From: Hermatobates lingyangjiaoensis | Taxonomy: Eukaryota > Arthropoda > Insecta > Hemiptera > Hermatobatidae | Length of the DNA: 64,000 bases | Reading direction: 5' to 3' | Assembly (NCBI GenBank): GCA_026182355.1 | Contig: JAPFBL010000592.1 | Span: 62,001 to 126,000, forward strand | Part shown: positions 53,651 through 62,189 of the stretch, piece after piece | Position numbering within the stretch: the stretch's first letter is position 1 | Layout of the letters: the number at the start of each line of letters is the position of its first letter | Notes under the pieces: model-generated | What the model was told of the DNA's origin: nothing | Databases searched by the model: none | What the model saw: only the letters and a program-made list of their open reading frames with translations | Made by a program: the position numbers and the translations under genes

Positions 53651-54500
53651 ATAAATCATAGTAATCTCAGTGGCATTAATAATATACATGCATTTATTTT
53701 TAATTTGCAAATATTACATTGAAAAATCCGTTTAAAAACAATATGTCAACATATACAAATTCTGATTTCCTGTAAAACTTAAAAAGAATTAAGACCTGAA
53801 AAACCAATTTTGGTTTAAAATTTCAGATTTTGTGTTAGTTTTTTATGATTTTAATTTTTTTCTTTTTTTCTATTTTTACACCCTAAAATGCCGTCTCCTG
53901 GCACGTGCCCCCCCCCCCCCCCCCGCCCACCCAATGCTAAGCCACGGAATATCTTTAAAATAAAATCTCAACTCCCATTAAGAGTTGATTTAAAGCAGTG
54001 ACTGACTTTGTTGAAGAAGACGTACTAATCCAGTGTAGCCAACATTATCAATCTCACACACCGCCCACCACTGGCAAGGCAACACTGTTCCTTCTATTTT
54101 CTGCTAGCTAGCTATTTATACTGGAATCAATAAATATCAGCTTCCTTTCCTTTCTGTCATTTCCATGTGTGTTACTACATTCTTCTTGTCACAAATGTAA
54201 TATTAAAAAACAAAAAAAAACCACAATTATGCTAAAGTTAAAAGCAACAAATTTCTGCTGAAGTTTCTATCTTTTATATTAAGGCTATTTCATTGCTGTT
54301 CTTTAAGATAAAATTTTATTCTTAAACATTTTCGACTATACCGTGAAATCTTCTCTTTCTTTATTAATACTAACAAATTTACAACGTTGAACTTTAATTC
54401 GAAATACTGCAAGTGTACATGTTTTGTTTCTCTTTCCTTCAGATTTCCTTTATTGCATTTCTATATGGTTCACTATAAATGATAAATCAGGTAGATAAAT
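53650..54500. other. Stretch without recognised genes
   Basis: AT-rich with a poly-C run (about 53908-53925) next to CCACCCAATGCTAAGCCACG. No coding similarity or foldback was seen. Confidence 0.5.
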
Positions 54501-54504
54501 AAAT

Positions 54505-54900
54505 TATCAAACCACAATATGAAATGGAAATATTCAGTTTGGTTTTTGACTTTGACAAAGTCAAGGTCATTTGACAGTCTAGTCGAAGGTTTTGTCCGGT
54601 TAACATTTTTGTTCCTTTTAATGTTGTTCCATTAAAACATTCTTACTTCTGCCTATGAAAAAGGTTTTAAATAAAACCGAAACGTTGGCAACGAGAGTTT
54701 AATTTTTATCCTAGAAACTTGACCGAATCCCGATTAGAGAACACACCTATTCTATCAAACGGTCGATTTATTATTGATTCTGCTATATATATATATATAT
54801 ATATCAATGATCAAACCACAATAAGAAAATGGGAAAAAATTCTTTGGTTTGATCATTGATTGTTATTTCACGTGTTTATGTGAAATCTTCTTATATATAT
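54505..54900. mobile_element. Nested family F and family C fragments
   Basis: Family F end (54508-54575), a family C plus terminal segment (54590-54780, degenerate core 54650-54694), a TA tract, then a collapsed core-less family F foldback (54808-54895). Confidence 0.65.
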
Positions 54901-54919
54901 ATATATATATATATACAAA

Positions 54920-55052
54920 TTAAAAAGAAGATAGCGCAGAGATAGACACAGGAATATTACTTACTTCTATATTACGACCATCGTCGTCATCAGGAGGCGA
55001 AGAGTCTCGCGGGAAGGCAGAGCGGTGACTGAACACGAACAGTAGCAGCCCA
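54920..55052 (-). mobile_element. Family L-like terminal segment with GUA variant core
   Basis: Minus strand 54962-55003: CTGATGA-C-GAC..GTC-GTA-ATAT-A-GAAGTAAG. All positions match except A13, which is U. Confidence 0.65.
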
Positions 55053-55071
55053 TATATATATATATATATAG

Positions 55072-55500
55072 TTCATATATTTTTGGAGATTTATTGGGGG
55101 TTTTTGGTCTAATATTCAAAAAACTTCGTTGCCAACGTTTCGATATATATTTATATCATCTTCAGAGCTGGGAAGTATGTTTACTGTTGTTTGTTATGTT
55201 TTTTCCTTTTCATTTGTATTGTGTCGTTATACTGGAGTCACTGAATGGAAAAGTTACTCAGGCTACAAAACAGAGCAAGTGTGAGTAACTTTTGCATGCA
55301 GTGACCCCAGTATAAGGACACAATACAAATGAAAAGGAAAAAACATAACAAACAACATTAAACAAACTTCCCAGCCCTGAAGATGATATAAATATATATC
55401 GAAACGTTGGCAACGAAGTTGTTTGAATATTAGACCAAAAACCCTTAATAAATCTTCAAAAATATATGAACAGTTGGTCAAGAAAAGGACATCACGATGT
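55072..55500. mobile_element. PLE-type foldback, family Q
   Basis: Arms 55075-55250 and 55275-55500. Cores at 55129-55172 (minus) and 55373-55415 (plus) are both intact, with GATATA/TATATC stem II and ACGT. Confidence 0.88.
55373..55415 (+). ncRNA. Minimal hammerhead core, family Q
   Basis: GCC, CTGAAGA, T, GATATA..TATATC, GAA, ACGT, T, GGC, identical in plan to 46979-47026. Confidence 0.8.
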
Positions 55501-55800
55501 ATATACAGTTCAATTTACAAAAAGAAACATAGATAAATTAAAAGCATACACTTACAGTTTCTAATTTTCGGTTGAACCGTCTTCAGGAGAGATAACAGAA
55601 GGAAACCAAGCGCACTGGTACAGAGACGGTTTGGATCAACATCCCTCTCTTTGTACCGGAGACGCTTGGTTTCTCTCTCTTATCTCTCCTGAAGAGGGTT
55701 CAACCAAAAATTAGAGACTGTAAATGTGTGCTTTTAATTTCTCTATGTTTCTTTATACATTGAACTGTATTTGTCCGTATTATCATCGACAAAGTGTATA
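55500..55800. mobile_element. PLE-type foldback, family B
   Basis: Cores 55552-55590 (minus, stem II GGTT/AACC reduced) and 55683-55722 (plus, CTGAAGA kept, GAA lost). Confidence 0.8.
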
Positions 55801-55829
55801 TATATATTAAATGGGAAAAAAGAGAAATG

Positions 55830-56135
55830 CATAATTCTTCCTACACAATAGCGATCATCTTCAATATGGAGCCCATTTTTGTGTAAAATATCAATTTTAT
55901 CCATCAAAGTTTCTGGACTATAGCGTGGTAACAAGCAATGCTAACACACTTATCCACCCACCCACGCATCCACCCACGCACCCACCCACTCACGCACTCA
56001 CCCACCCACACACAGACACACATCATCGCAAAAACATCATAAAACGACTTCTGGGACCTCAAAACATGTAACTCCTTCAAAATCTCGAGATCGAATTTTG
56101 TCACGTTCATTATACTTTACTTATAGTAAAGTAAA
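55830..56135 (-). repeat. 5' end of the ~2 kb AT-rich unit, inverted
   Basis: Complement of 34835-35060: CACCCACGCA tract, GATGATCGC block, GATCGAATTTTGTCACG and a TACTTTACTTATAGTAAAGT palindrome at the edge (56110-56132). Confidence 0.75.
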
Positions 56136-56520
56136 AAGAATATGATTACTTGATCTATGATTGTGTGCATTCGCAGTTATTGATTTTAGACTTAACTTTG
56201 ACATTAAGACATTATACTTTGACACTATTGTTTACATTGTTTTTATTTGGATGGATTTTCTATTTTTGAAATAATTTTGTCATTCTTATATCGAAAAATG
56301 TATTCGTTATTGTTTTAATTTATTTTATTTGAGTGATGAATTTGATTTTCTTCAGCATTTTTATATTGAGTTATTTTCTAGTTTTTGATTAAATAAATAT
56401 AATGACCTGTACAAATTATTTTGATTATGCAGTTTTTATATTTTTTGGTACTGGTTTAATATAAAATGGACTAGTTGCCTTTAAAACCACTAATAAACTA
56501 TTTCTAGTCAAAAGATAGAT

Positions 56521-57080
56521 TAATTTCTTTGGGGGGAGAGGGGTTTAAGGATTTTTTCGGGGGGGGGGGGGGATTTTTTCCACGGGGGGTCTTTTTCAGG
56601 AGGATTTTTCCCCAGTAGGTTCTTTTCCAGGGGATTTTATCCCCCGGGGGGCCTTTTCCAGGGGAATCTTTCCCGGCGGGTCTTTTCCAGGGGATTTTAT
56701 CCCCCGAGGGGCCTTTTCAGGGGGGGGTTTTCCTCCGGGGGAGGGGGGTCTTTTCCAGGGGGATTCTTTCCCCGGGGGTCTTTTCCAGGGGGATTCTTTC
56801 CCCGGGGGGTCTTTTCCAGGGGATTTTATCCCCCGGGGGGGCCTTTTCAGGGGTTTATTCCTCTCGGAGGGGTCTTTTCCAGGGGGATTCTTTCCCGGGG
56901 GGGGAGGGGGTCTTTTTCAGGGGGGTTTTTCCCACTAGGGGGTTTTCCAGGGGATATTTCCCCCGGGGAGGCCTTTCCAGGGGGGTTTTCCCCCCGGGGG
57001 GTCTTTTCAGGGGGGGGGGGGTCTCTCCCAGGGGGATTTTTTCCTCGAGGTTTTTCCCGGGGCTGGTTTCTTGGGGGTAT
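56521..57080 (+). repeat. G-rich minisatellite
   Basis: About 20 degenerate copies of a ~28-bp unit (GGGGGTCTTTTCCAGGGGGA, TTCTTTCCCC). The minus strand reads as a Pro/Gly/Lys-rich periodic frame with no start context. G-runs could form quadruplexes. Confidence 0.9.
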
Positions 57081-57081
57081 T

Positions 57082-57155
57082 TTTTCCTGCAGCACACAAG
57101 GGGCCAATGTTGGGCCTATTGATCTCTTGCAGGATTGCCACTGCAACCTAACCTA
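57082..57155 (+). mobile_element. LINE/SINE 3' tail directly after the minisatellite
   Basis: AAGGGGCCAATGTTGGGCC, then GATTGCCACTGCAACCTAACC. The same tail as the SINE/LINE pair; the rest of the element is replaced by the G-rich repeat. Confidence 0.65.
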
Positions 57156-57164
57156 GTCCACCTT

Positions 57165-57820
57165 TACATTTCCATTCTCGAATACGTATTTGTGTGCCCG
57201 AGCAAAATGTTTGCCAACTGATGGGCATGCAAAGAACATTATTATATCTCAAAAAATTTAAATATTAAATTCAATATTACCTTGTTCTTTTTGTTGTATA
57301 CTTGACTAGAAGCAAAATTTTGATCTTTGCGGATTTGAAGTCAGATCAAGTTGTGGGTGGTAAGCAGATTGGATTGGTTGTGAAGCATTCAGACCGCCAT
57401 CTTCTTTTGCAGAGTTGCCAACAAAACCTGAAAAAATAAACTAAAAATAAATTTCCCCCGAATTTTATACTTACCTCGTTATAAACATACGTCATAATAG
57501 AAATGAAATGAACTTTCTCGATATAATATCGAGAAAAATTCCTTAATTGGAATAATAATTATCTTTTTTAAAATTTTAAATTTCGCAATGTTAATGAAGT
57601 AATGAGGTATTCTAATTTACTTAGAGTCGACTTTCTTGACTTTAAGGCAGGGGTAAGGTAATTTTTTTTGGGTTTTAACCCAATAGAATTTGTAGTAAAA
57701 TGAATTTACCCCCACCATTACCAGAAAGTACTCTGGTGGACAAACCACTTTACTTCCGAACACTCCAATCCAAAATCCTTCGTAAAATTGTACAAGCACA
57801 CTTTTATGTTTCTAACAATA
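57165..57820. other. Stretch without recognised genes
   Basis: Ordinary AT-rich sequence; nothing recognised. Confidence 0.5.
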
Positions 57821-58300
57821 CTGGCAGGTTGGCTCAGTGGTTTACGTACTCGCCTCTGGGCTGGTAGTCCGGAGTCTGATCCCCACCTGACTCTCGAGTT
57901 ATTCACGTGGGAGGTGAATACATCTGAGTACATTATTCCTCGTAGAGGACGTTAAGCCTGTTTTGATCTTTGCGTTCCTCGGCATTTTGTGCCATAACCG
58001 CTTAGTCAAGCCAGGTCGCCTTGTTGACAAGTTGCTCTTTAGCCACCTCCATTGAAAGCATGGAGGTGCCCGAGGGCACCTCAAGCAACGCAATGCTAAG
58101 CACGAATTCTGACAGTTACTGCGGAAAACGGTACCTAGGCCACGAGTAACTCACAAAGAGGACGTTAAGTCGTCATCCCGAGCCTATACGATGTCACATA
58201 CTCATTAAAAATCCCTACTCGAAATGCACTTGAGTGAGCCAAATTTAGAACTCCCAATGTAGCATCTGTAGAATCACCGATCAAACAAAAATCCGGTAAA
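57820..58300 (+). mobile_element. SINE split by a ~190-bp insertion
   Basis: A box GCTCAGTGGTTTACGTACTC and core GAGGACGTTAAG (57945-57956). After an insert, GAGGACGTTAAG recurs (58158-58169) and the SINE resumes (CATCCCGAGCCTATACGATG). The repeated 12-mer is consistent with a target duplication around the insert. The 3' tail is lost. Confidence 0.75.
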
Positions 58301-58850
58301 CGGCTGACGTTATCACTCGCTAGGGGATTTGTTTAAAAATTAAAAAAACATAAGGGTAGTAGTAATATAATAAGAAATAATAATAAAAAAAGAATATTTT
58401 ATGAATTTTTTCTTTTATTTCGTGTTATATATCTGTTTTGGGCAACAAGAAAACAAGTAAGAAAGAACTCATACAAATACAAAATAATACATACATACGA
58501 ATACAAAGTCTAAATATAATGAAGTTTGTTATGGTTGGCATACCAGTTAAAGAAGTACTCTCTGAGGTAGCGCCCCAGTAGGGAGGAGTGTACTTGAAGT
58601 CTGACGTACTCCTTGGTCCAACTTGCTGGTAACCTAAAGAATTAGCGCCATCTGAAAGCATTGAGAAAGTACAGTGTTCTCTCGGAAAATACTCTAACAC
58701 TCTCCTTAGGCTTGGAGGAGAAAAAATACACCCGAGAGATTGCCAACATGAAAAAATAAATCAACTAAAGAAATATCCGAAAATAATCTGAATTATATTC
58801 AGATTTTGAGTATACTCGAAAAAATGGAGGACCAGAGAGAGTGAGTGGAG
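58300..58850. other. Stretch without recognised genes
   Basis: No family recognised; a 91-codon minus frame at 58425-58700 has no obvious domain and is not called. Confidence 0.45.
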
Positions 58851-59167
58851 TAATGAGGCTTGGAAGTGTACCTCGTCGAACTCGGTGTTTACTATGGGCT
58901 TAGTGGATTTCCAAGCCAGGACGCCAAGACCTTCATCCAACTCTATTGGAAAATTAAGTAGGGACTGCGAGCCCTCTCCCGGAGTGAAGGCTGAGGCGGC
59001 CGAGCAGACGGAGTGTGCTAAGGAGAAACGTGTTCAACGAATAAACACCCACAACCAATAAGAAGTGCCCAAAGTAATACGTAACAGGGATTGGCTCGTC
59101 TTTTACAATATCTAATCTGGCATTCAACATATAATAACGCACAATCCAGCCAGGAACTACACCCACC

Positions 59168-59208
59168 AGCTTGAGAATGACCGAGGAACGGTCGAAACCG
59201 GTCGCAAC
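59168..59208 (+). ncRNA. Hammerhead core of U3-A8 type, family U
   Basis: TTGAGAA (59171-59177), extra T, stem II GACCG (59179-59183)/CGGTC (59189-59193), GAA, palindromic ACCGGT (59197-59202), H17 = C, GC pairing with GC upstream. Positions 3 and 8 are U and A, as in family K. Confidence 0.75.
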
Positions 59209-59263
59209 GACACGAGGAAGGCGCCACGCATTCTTCAAGAAAACACTGCAGTAAAGGGGTCTA

Positions 59264-59719
59264 ATGACAAACGCCACACACACTCAACTTCAACTTCAAA
59301 TCATAATGCCCATAGCCCGGACCAGATTCTTACGAGGAACTCTTCTGCGTGAGGACGCCTATGCCATTCCTGCCCTCTGTGAAATTAAAGTAGGGACTGC
59401 GAGCCCTCTCCAGGAAGGACGGCGGATGCAGCCAAGCGTGTTAAGAAACCGACGGGGAAAAGGTCTACATACACCCACATCAATAGAATTTACAGAAAAC
59501 ACCAACAACCAGTATCTAATGAAATCCACTAAGCCCATAGTAAACACCGAGTTCGACGAGGTACACTTCCAAGCCAGGACGCCAAGACCTTCATCCAACT
59601 CTATTGGAAAATTAAGTAGGGACTGCGAGCCCTCTCCCGGAGTGAAGGCTGAGGCGGCCGAGCAGACGGAGTGTGCTAAGGAGAAACGTGTTCAACGAAT
59701 AAACACCCACAACCAATAA
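59264..59719 (+). CDS. PLE N-terminal region protein, family U
   Basis: 151 codons beginning 58 bp after the ribozyme. It contains two related modules, VGTASPLQEGRRMQPSVLRN and RDCEPSPGVKAEAAEQTECA, parallel to the RDCATS modules of family N (18730-19227). Basic; no known domain. It ends at a stop just before the duplicated terminal block. Likely the start of a PLE protein whose RT is lost. Confidence 0.5.
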   Translation: MTNATHTQLQLQIIMPIARTRFLRGTLLREDAYAIPALCEIKVGTASPLQEGRRMQPSVLRNRRGKGLHTPTSIEFTENTNNQYLMKSTKPIVNTEFDEVHFQARTPRPSSNSIGKLSRDCEPSPGVKAEAAEQTECAKEKRVQRINTHNQ

Positions 59720-59809
59720 GAAGTGCCCAAAGTAATACGTAACAGGGATTGGCTCGTCTTTTACAATATCTAATCTGGCATTCAACATATATATATATAT
59801 ATATATATT

Positions 59810-60030
59810 TAAGGTGTCGCTTGTTCGTGAGGCATTGATTAATACTGCATCGTGGTCTTTGGCAGCAATAGTTTAATCTAGCTACAGAGGGCTGAACGAA
59901 CATGAGAAGAAGAACTAAAGGAACTCCCCTGCCACTGGATACTTCGGTTGGCTGCTGACACTTGAGATGGCTACTCCCACCTGATGACGGTGGAAGTCAA
60001 AATATCGTAGTGAGTCTAATTGTTACGATT
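59810..60030 (+). mobile_element. PLE-type terminal segment, family V, decayed core
   Basis: 59984-60016 reads CACCTGATGAC, then GGTGGAAGTC and AAAATAT-C-GTAGTGAG. CTGATGA and the palindrome remain, but G12 is lost and stem II is poor. Confidence 0.5.
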
Positions 60031-60074
60031 TTTATTTATTACTTAATGTTCTTTATCTATCTCTCTATCTATCT

Positions 60075-60145
60075 ATTGGGTTGGGTTTTGATTCTGACGA
60101 TGATTGCTTGTTTCGGTTGAAAGATCTTAGTTCTTTTTTCCCATT
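60075..60145 (+). mobile_element. Family F terminal fragment with core
   Basis: 60093-60135: GATT, CTGACGA-T, GATTG..CGGTT, GAA-AGATCT-T-AGTT; stem II is partly paired. Confidence 0.6.
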
Positions 60146-60555
60146 TCATATTTTTGTCCAGGGACAGCGCTGGCGGTTGCCGGGTCGGTTACTTGCCGTT
60201 GGGCCTACAACGTGCTTGGTCTCCCATTCTCTTTTCTCCTAAAGACGGATTACCCGAAAATTTGAGTCTGTAAGTGTGTTTCCCTACTTTGTGTGTTGCT
60301 CTTTGTTAATCTCGAACTCGTATTGTGTCCAGTTTGGATCGTATTTCGTTTTAGCAGTGAATATATATATATATGTTGCCGGGACGGTTTCCTGCCGTTG
60401 TGTTTCCGGCGTGCTTGGTCGCCCATTCTCTTTTCTCCTGAAGACGGATCATCCGAAAATTTGAGTTTGTAAGTGTGTCTCTTTCTCTGTGTGTTGCTTT
60501 TCTTCATTTGTGAACTGATTGCGTCCAGTTTGGATCGTTTTTCGTATTTTAAGTG
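60146..60555 (+). mobile_element. Two direct copies of the family O terminal segment
   Basis: First copy core 60230-60266 (CTAAAGA, G5 lost); second copy core 60430-60468 (CTGAAGA, stem II GGA/TCC, GAA-AATT-T-GAG) intact. Each ends with TTTGGATCGTATTTCG-like sequence and a TA tract. Confidence 0.75.
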
Positions 60556-60569
60556 GATATATATATATG

Positions 60570-60930
60570 GTATTGAATTTGACAGCAGATTCTGCATTCA
60601 CGATTTTTCTACTTATAGCTTCTATGTTTCTCACGATCTTCCTTTGTGCTGGTGGTAATTGCCAAAGCAGGATAACATGAGACATTCAGAAGGCCAGGAC
60701 ACTAAAAAACACTTTTTAGTAGTGTAACTACTACACTAAACTAAATTAATATGATGAGAATTCGGCCTCATGGGTCTTCATCAGGTTCTTAGATTACTTA
60801 TATTAACTAAATATACAAATTACTTACTATAGTGGCATTTAAATGCCAACTGAATGCAGAATCTGCTATCAAATTAAATATCATATGCTTAAAGGAGGAC
60901 TTGCTACCGAAATACTAAAATATATATATA
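60570..60930. mobile_element. PLE-type foldback, family G
   Basis: The minus arm has a decayed core (60745-60790; GAATTC in place of GAA-AGCT). The right arm encodes NAESAIKLN..CLKEDLLPKY and ends in TA repeats. Confidence 0.7.
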
Positions 60931-61440
60931 GGCCTACAAAACAGATGAGCAGGTGTTAAAACAGATCCTCAAGAGGAATGTTAGATGCATAGAACCCAAC
61001 GACCAAATACAACTGCACATCTACTACAAGTCTCAAACTACAACCAATCTGGTAATACGAAATAGCCCGAACACCACCACAGATGACCTACAGAAAGTCA
61101 ACATCATTTACGAGTATAGATGTACGAAAGGAGAGTGCGAGCTCCTGGCTAACGCAAAATACATAGGAATGACGAGGACAACGTTATCAAGGCGCTTAAC
61201 AATGCACCTGCAAAGTGAAGCCATAAAAAAAGCATACCTTTGACAAACATAATACAGACCTGACCCTAGAGGACCTAACAGAAAACACGAGAATCATCAC
61301 ACAGATAAATGACTACAATAGACTACAGATCCATGAGGCAATAGAAATAATGAAGAACAACACGGCAATAAACAGGCAACAAACTGGAACTACGCGGAAA
61401 CTCCGACTACTCGGAGACCAAACACCAACCTTAGACTAGA
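60928..61440 (+). pseudogene. PLE GIY-YIG fragment, family K-like, one frameshift
   Basis: Starts at a TA junction and encodes LKQILKRNVRCIEPNDQIQL, TTTNLVIRNSPNTTTDDL, IIYEYRCTKGECELL and NAKYIGMTRTTLSRRLTMHL. A one-base slip in an A-run near 61230 shifts the frame, after which the homologous DLTENTRIITQINDYNRL and EAIEIMKNN continue. About 70% similar by eye to the family K nuclease. It extends further 5' than the family K copies, showing the linker between RT and nuclease. Confidence 0.85.
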
Positions 61441-61454
61441 ACCAGAGCCAATAA

Positions 61455-61690
61455 AACTGATATATATACTCGGTTTGAACCGTCTTCAGGAGAGATAAGA
61501 GAGGGAAACCAAGTGCACTAGTTCAGTGCACTGAACCAGTGCGCTTGGTTTCCCTCTCTTATCTCTCCTGAAGACGGTTCAAACCGAAGATTAGAGACTG
61601 TAAGTGTGTTCTTTTGATTTCTCAATGTCTCTTTGTCTATATTGAACTATATTTGTCCGTTTTGGATGGTATTTCCAACGAAAAAGTATA
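61455..61690. mobile_element. PLE-type foldback, family B
   Basis: The minus arm is cut inside the core (61469-61495). The plus core at 61563-61600 has TCTC/GAGA stem I, CTGAAGA, GGTT/AACC, GAA, then GATT in place of AATT. Confidence 0.75.
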
Positions 61691-61719
61691 TATATATAAT
61701 ATATCATGATAAACGAAAA

Positions 61720-61824
61720 ACGGTCTGGCAGGACAGATAACACTTAAAATAAACTGTGACACATAGACTGAAACATAACAAAGACTCACTTTTCAGTCTA
61801 TGTGTGACAGTTTATTTTAAGTTG

Positions 61825-61825
<1 letters not shown>
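61720..61825. mobile_element. Core-less palindrome, family W
   Basis: Arms ACTTAAAATAAACTGTGACA and complement flank a short centre; (TA)n to 61878 follows. Layout as in the PLE foldbacks, but no core is present. Confidence 0.6.
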
Positions 61826-61882
<57 letters not shown>

Positions 61883-62189
61883 CATATAAATAAAAATTTG
61901 AATATAACTACTAAATAAGGAAGAATATAAAATTAATACTTACTTAAGGTAGAAAACTGGTTGAAGGAGTTAACAGGAGAAATGGCAACGTGTTGCATCG
62001 GGGAGGGCTGGAAACAAGAACTTGGCATTACAGCAAAGCAAGTGACTCAGTGAAGCTACATACATACTTGAAATAAAAATACCTTTGGTATATGTTATCG
62101 CAATGAAGACATGAATTATGGATTGTGATGTACGATGATGCATAGGTTAAAACTGATGATATTCAATCGTGAGACTATGGACAACTATA

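Larger units (their letters stand above)
58850..59790 (+). mobile_element. PLE-type element, family U, with partial tandem duplication
   Basis: Block 58895-59130 (CAAGCCAGGACGCCAAGACC through the AATCTGGCATTCAACATATA end) is repeated at 59555-59788, in direct orientation, around a hammerhead core (59168-59206) and a protein stub. This direct arrangement of two terminal copies differs from the foldbacks elsewhere. Confidence 0.75.

Noticed and set aside
56847..57146. Pro/Gly/Lys-rich frames resembling collagen-like protein
   Set aside because: Explained by a G-rich ~28-bp minisatellite; periodicity is that of the DNA unit and no conserved start exists.
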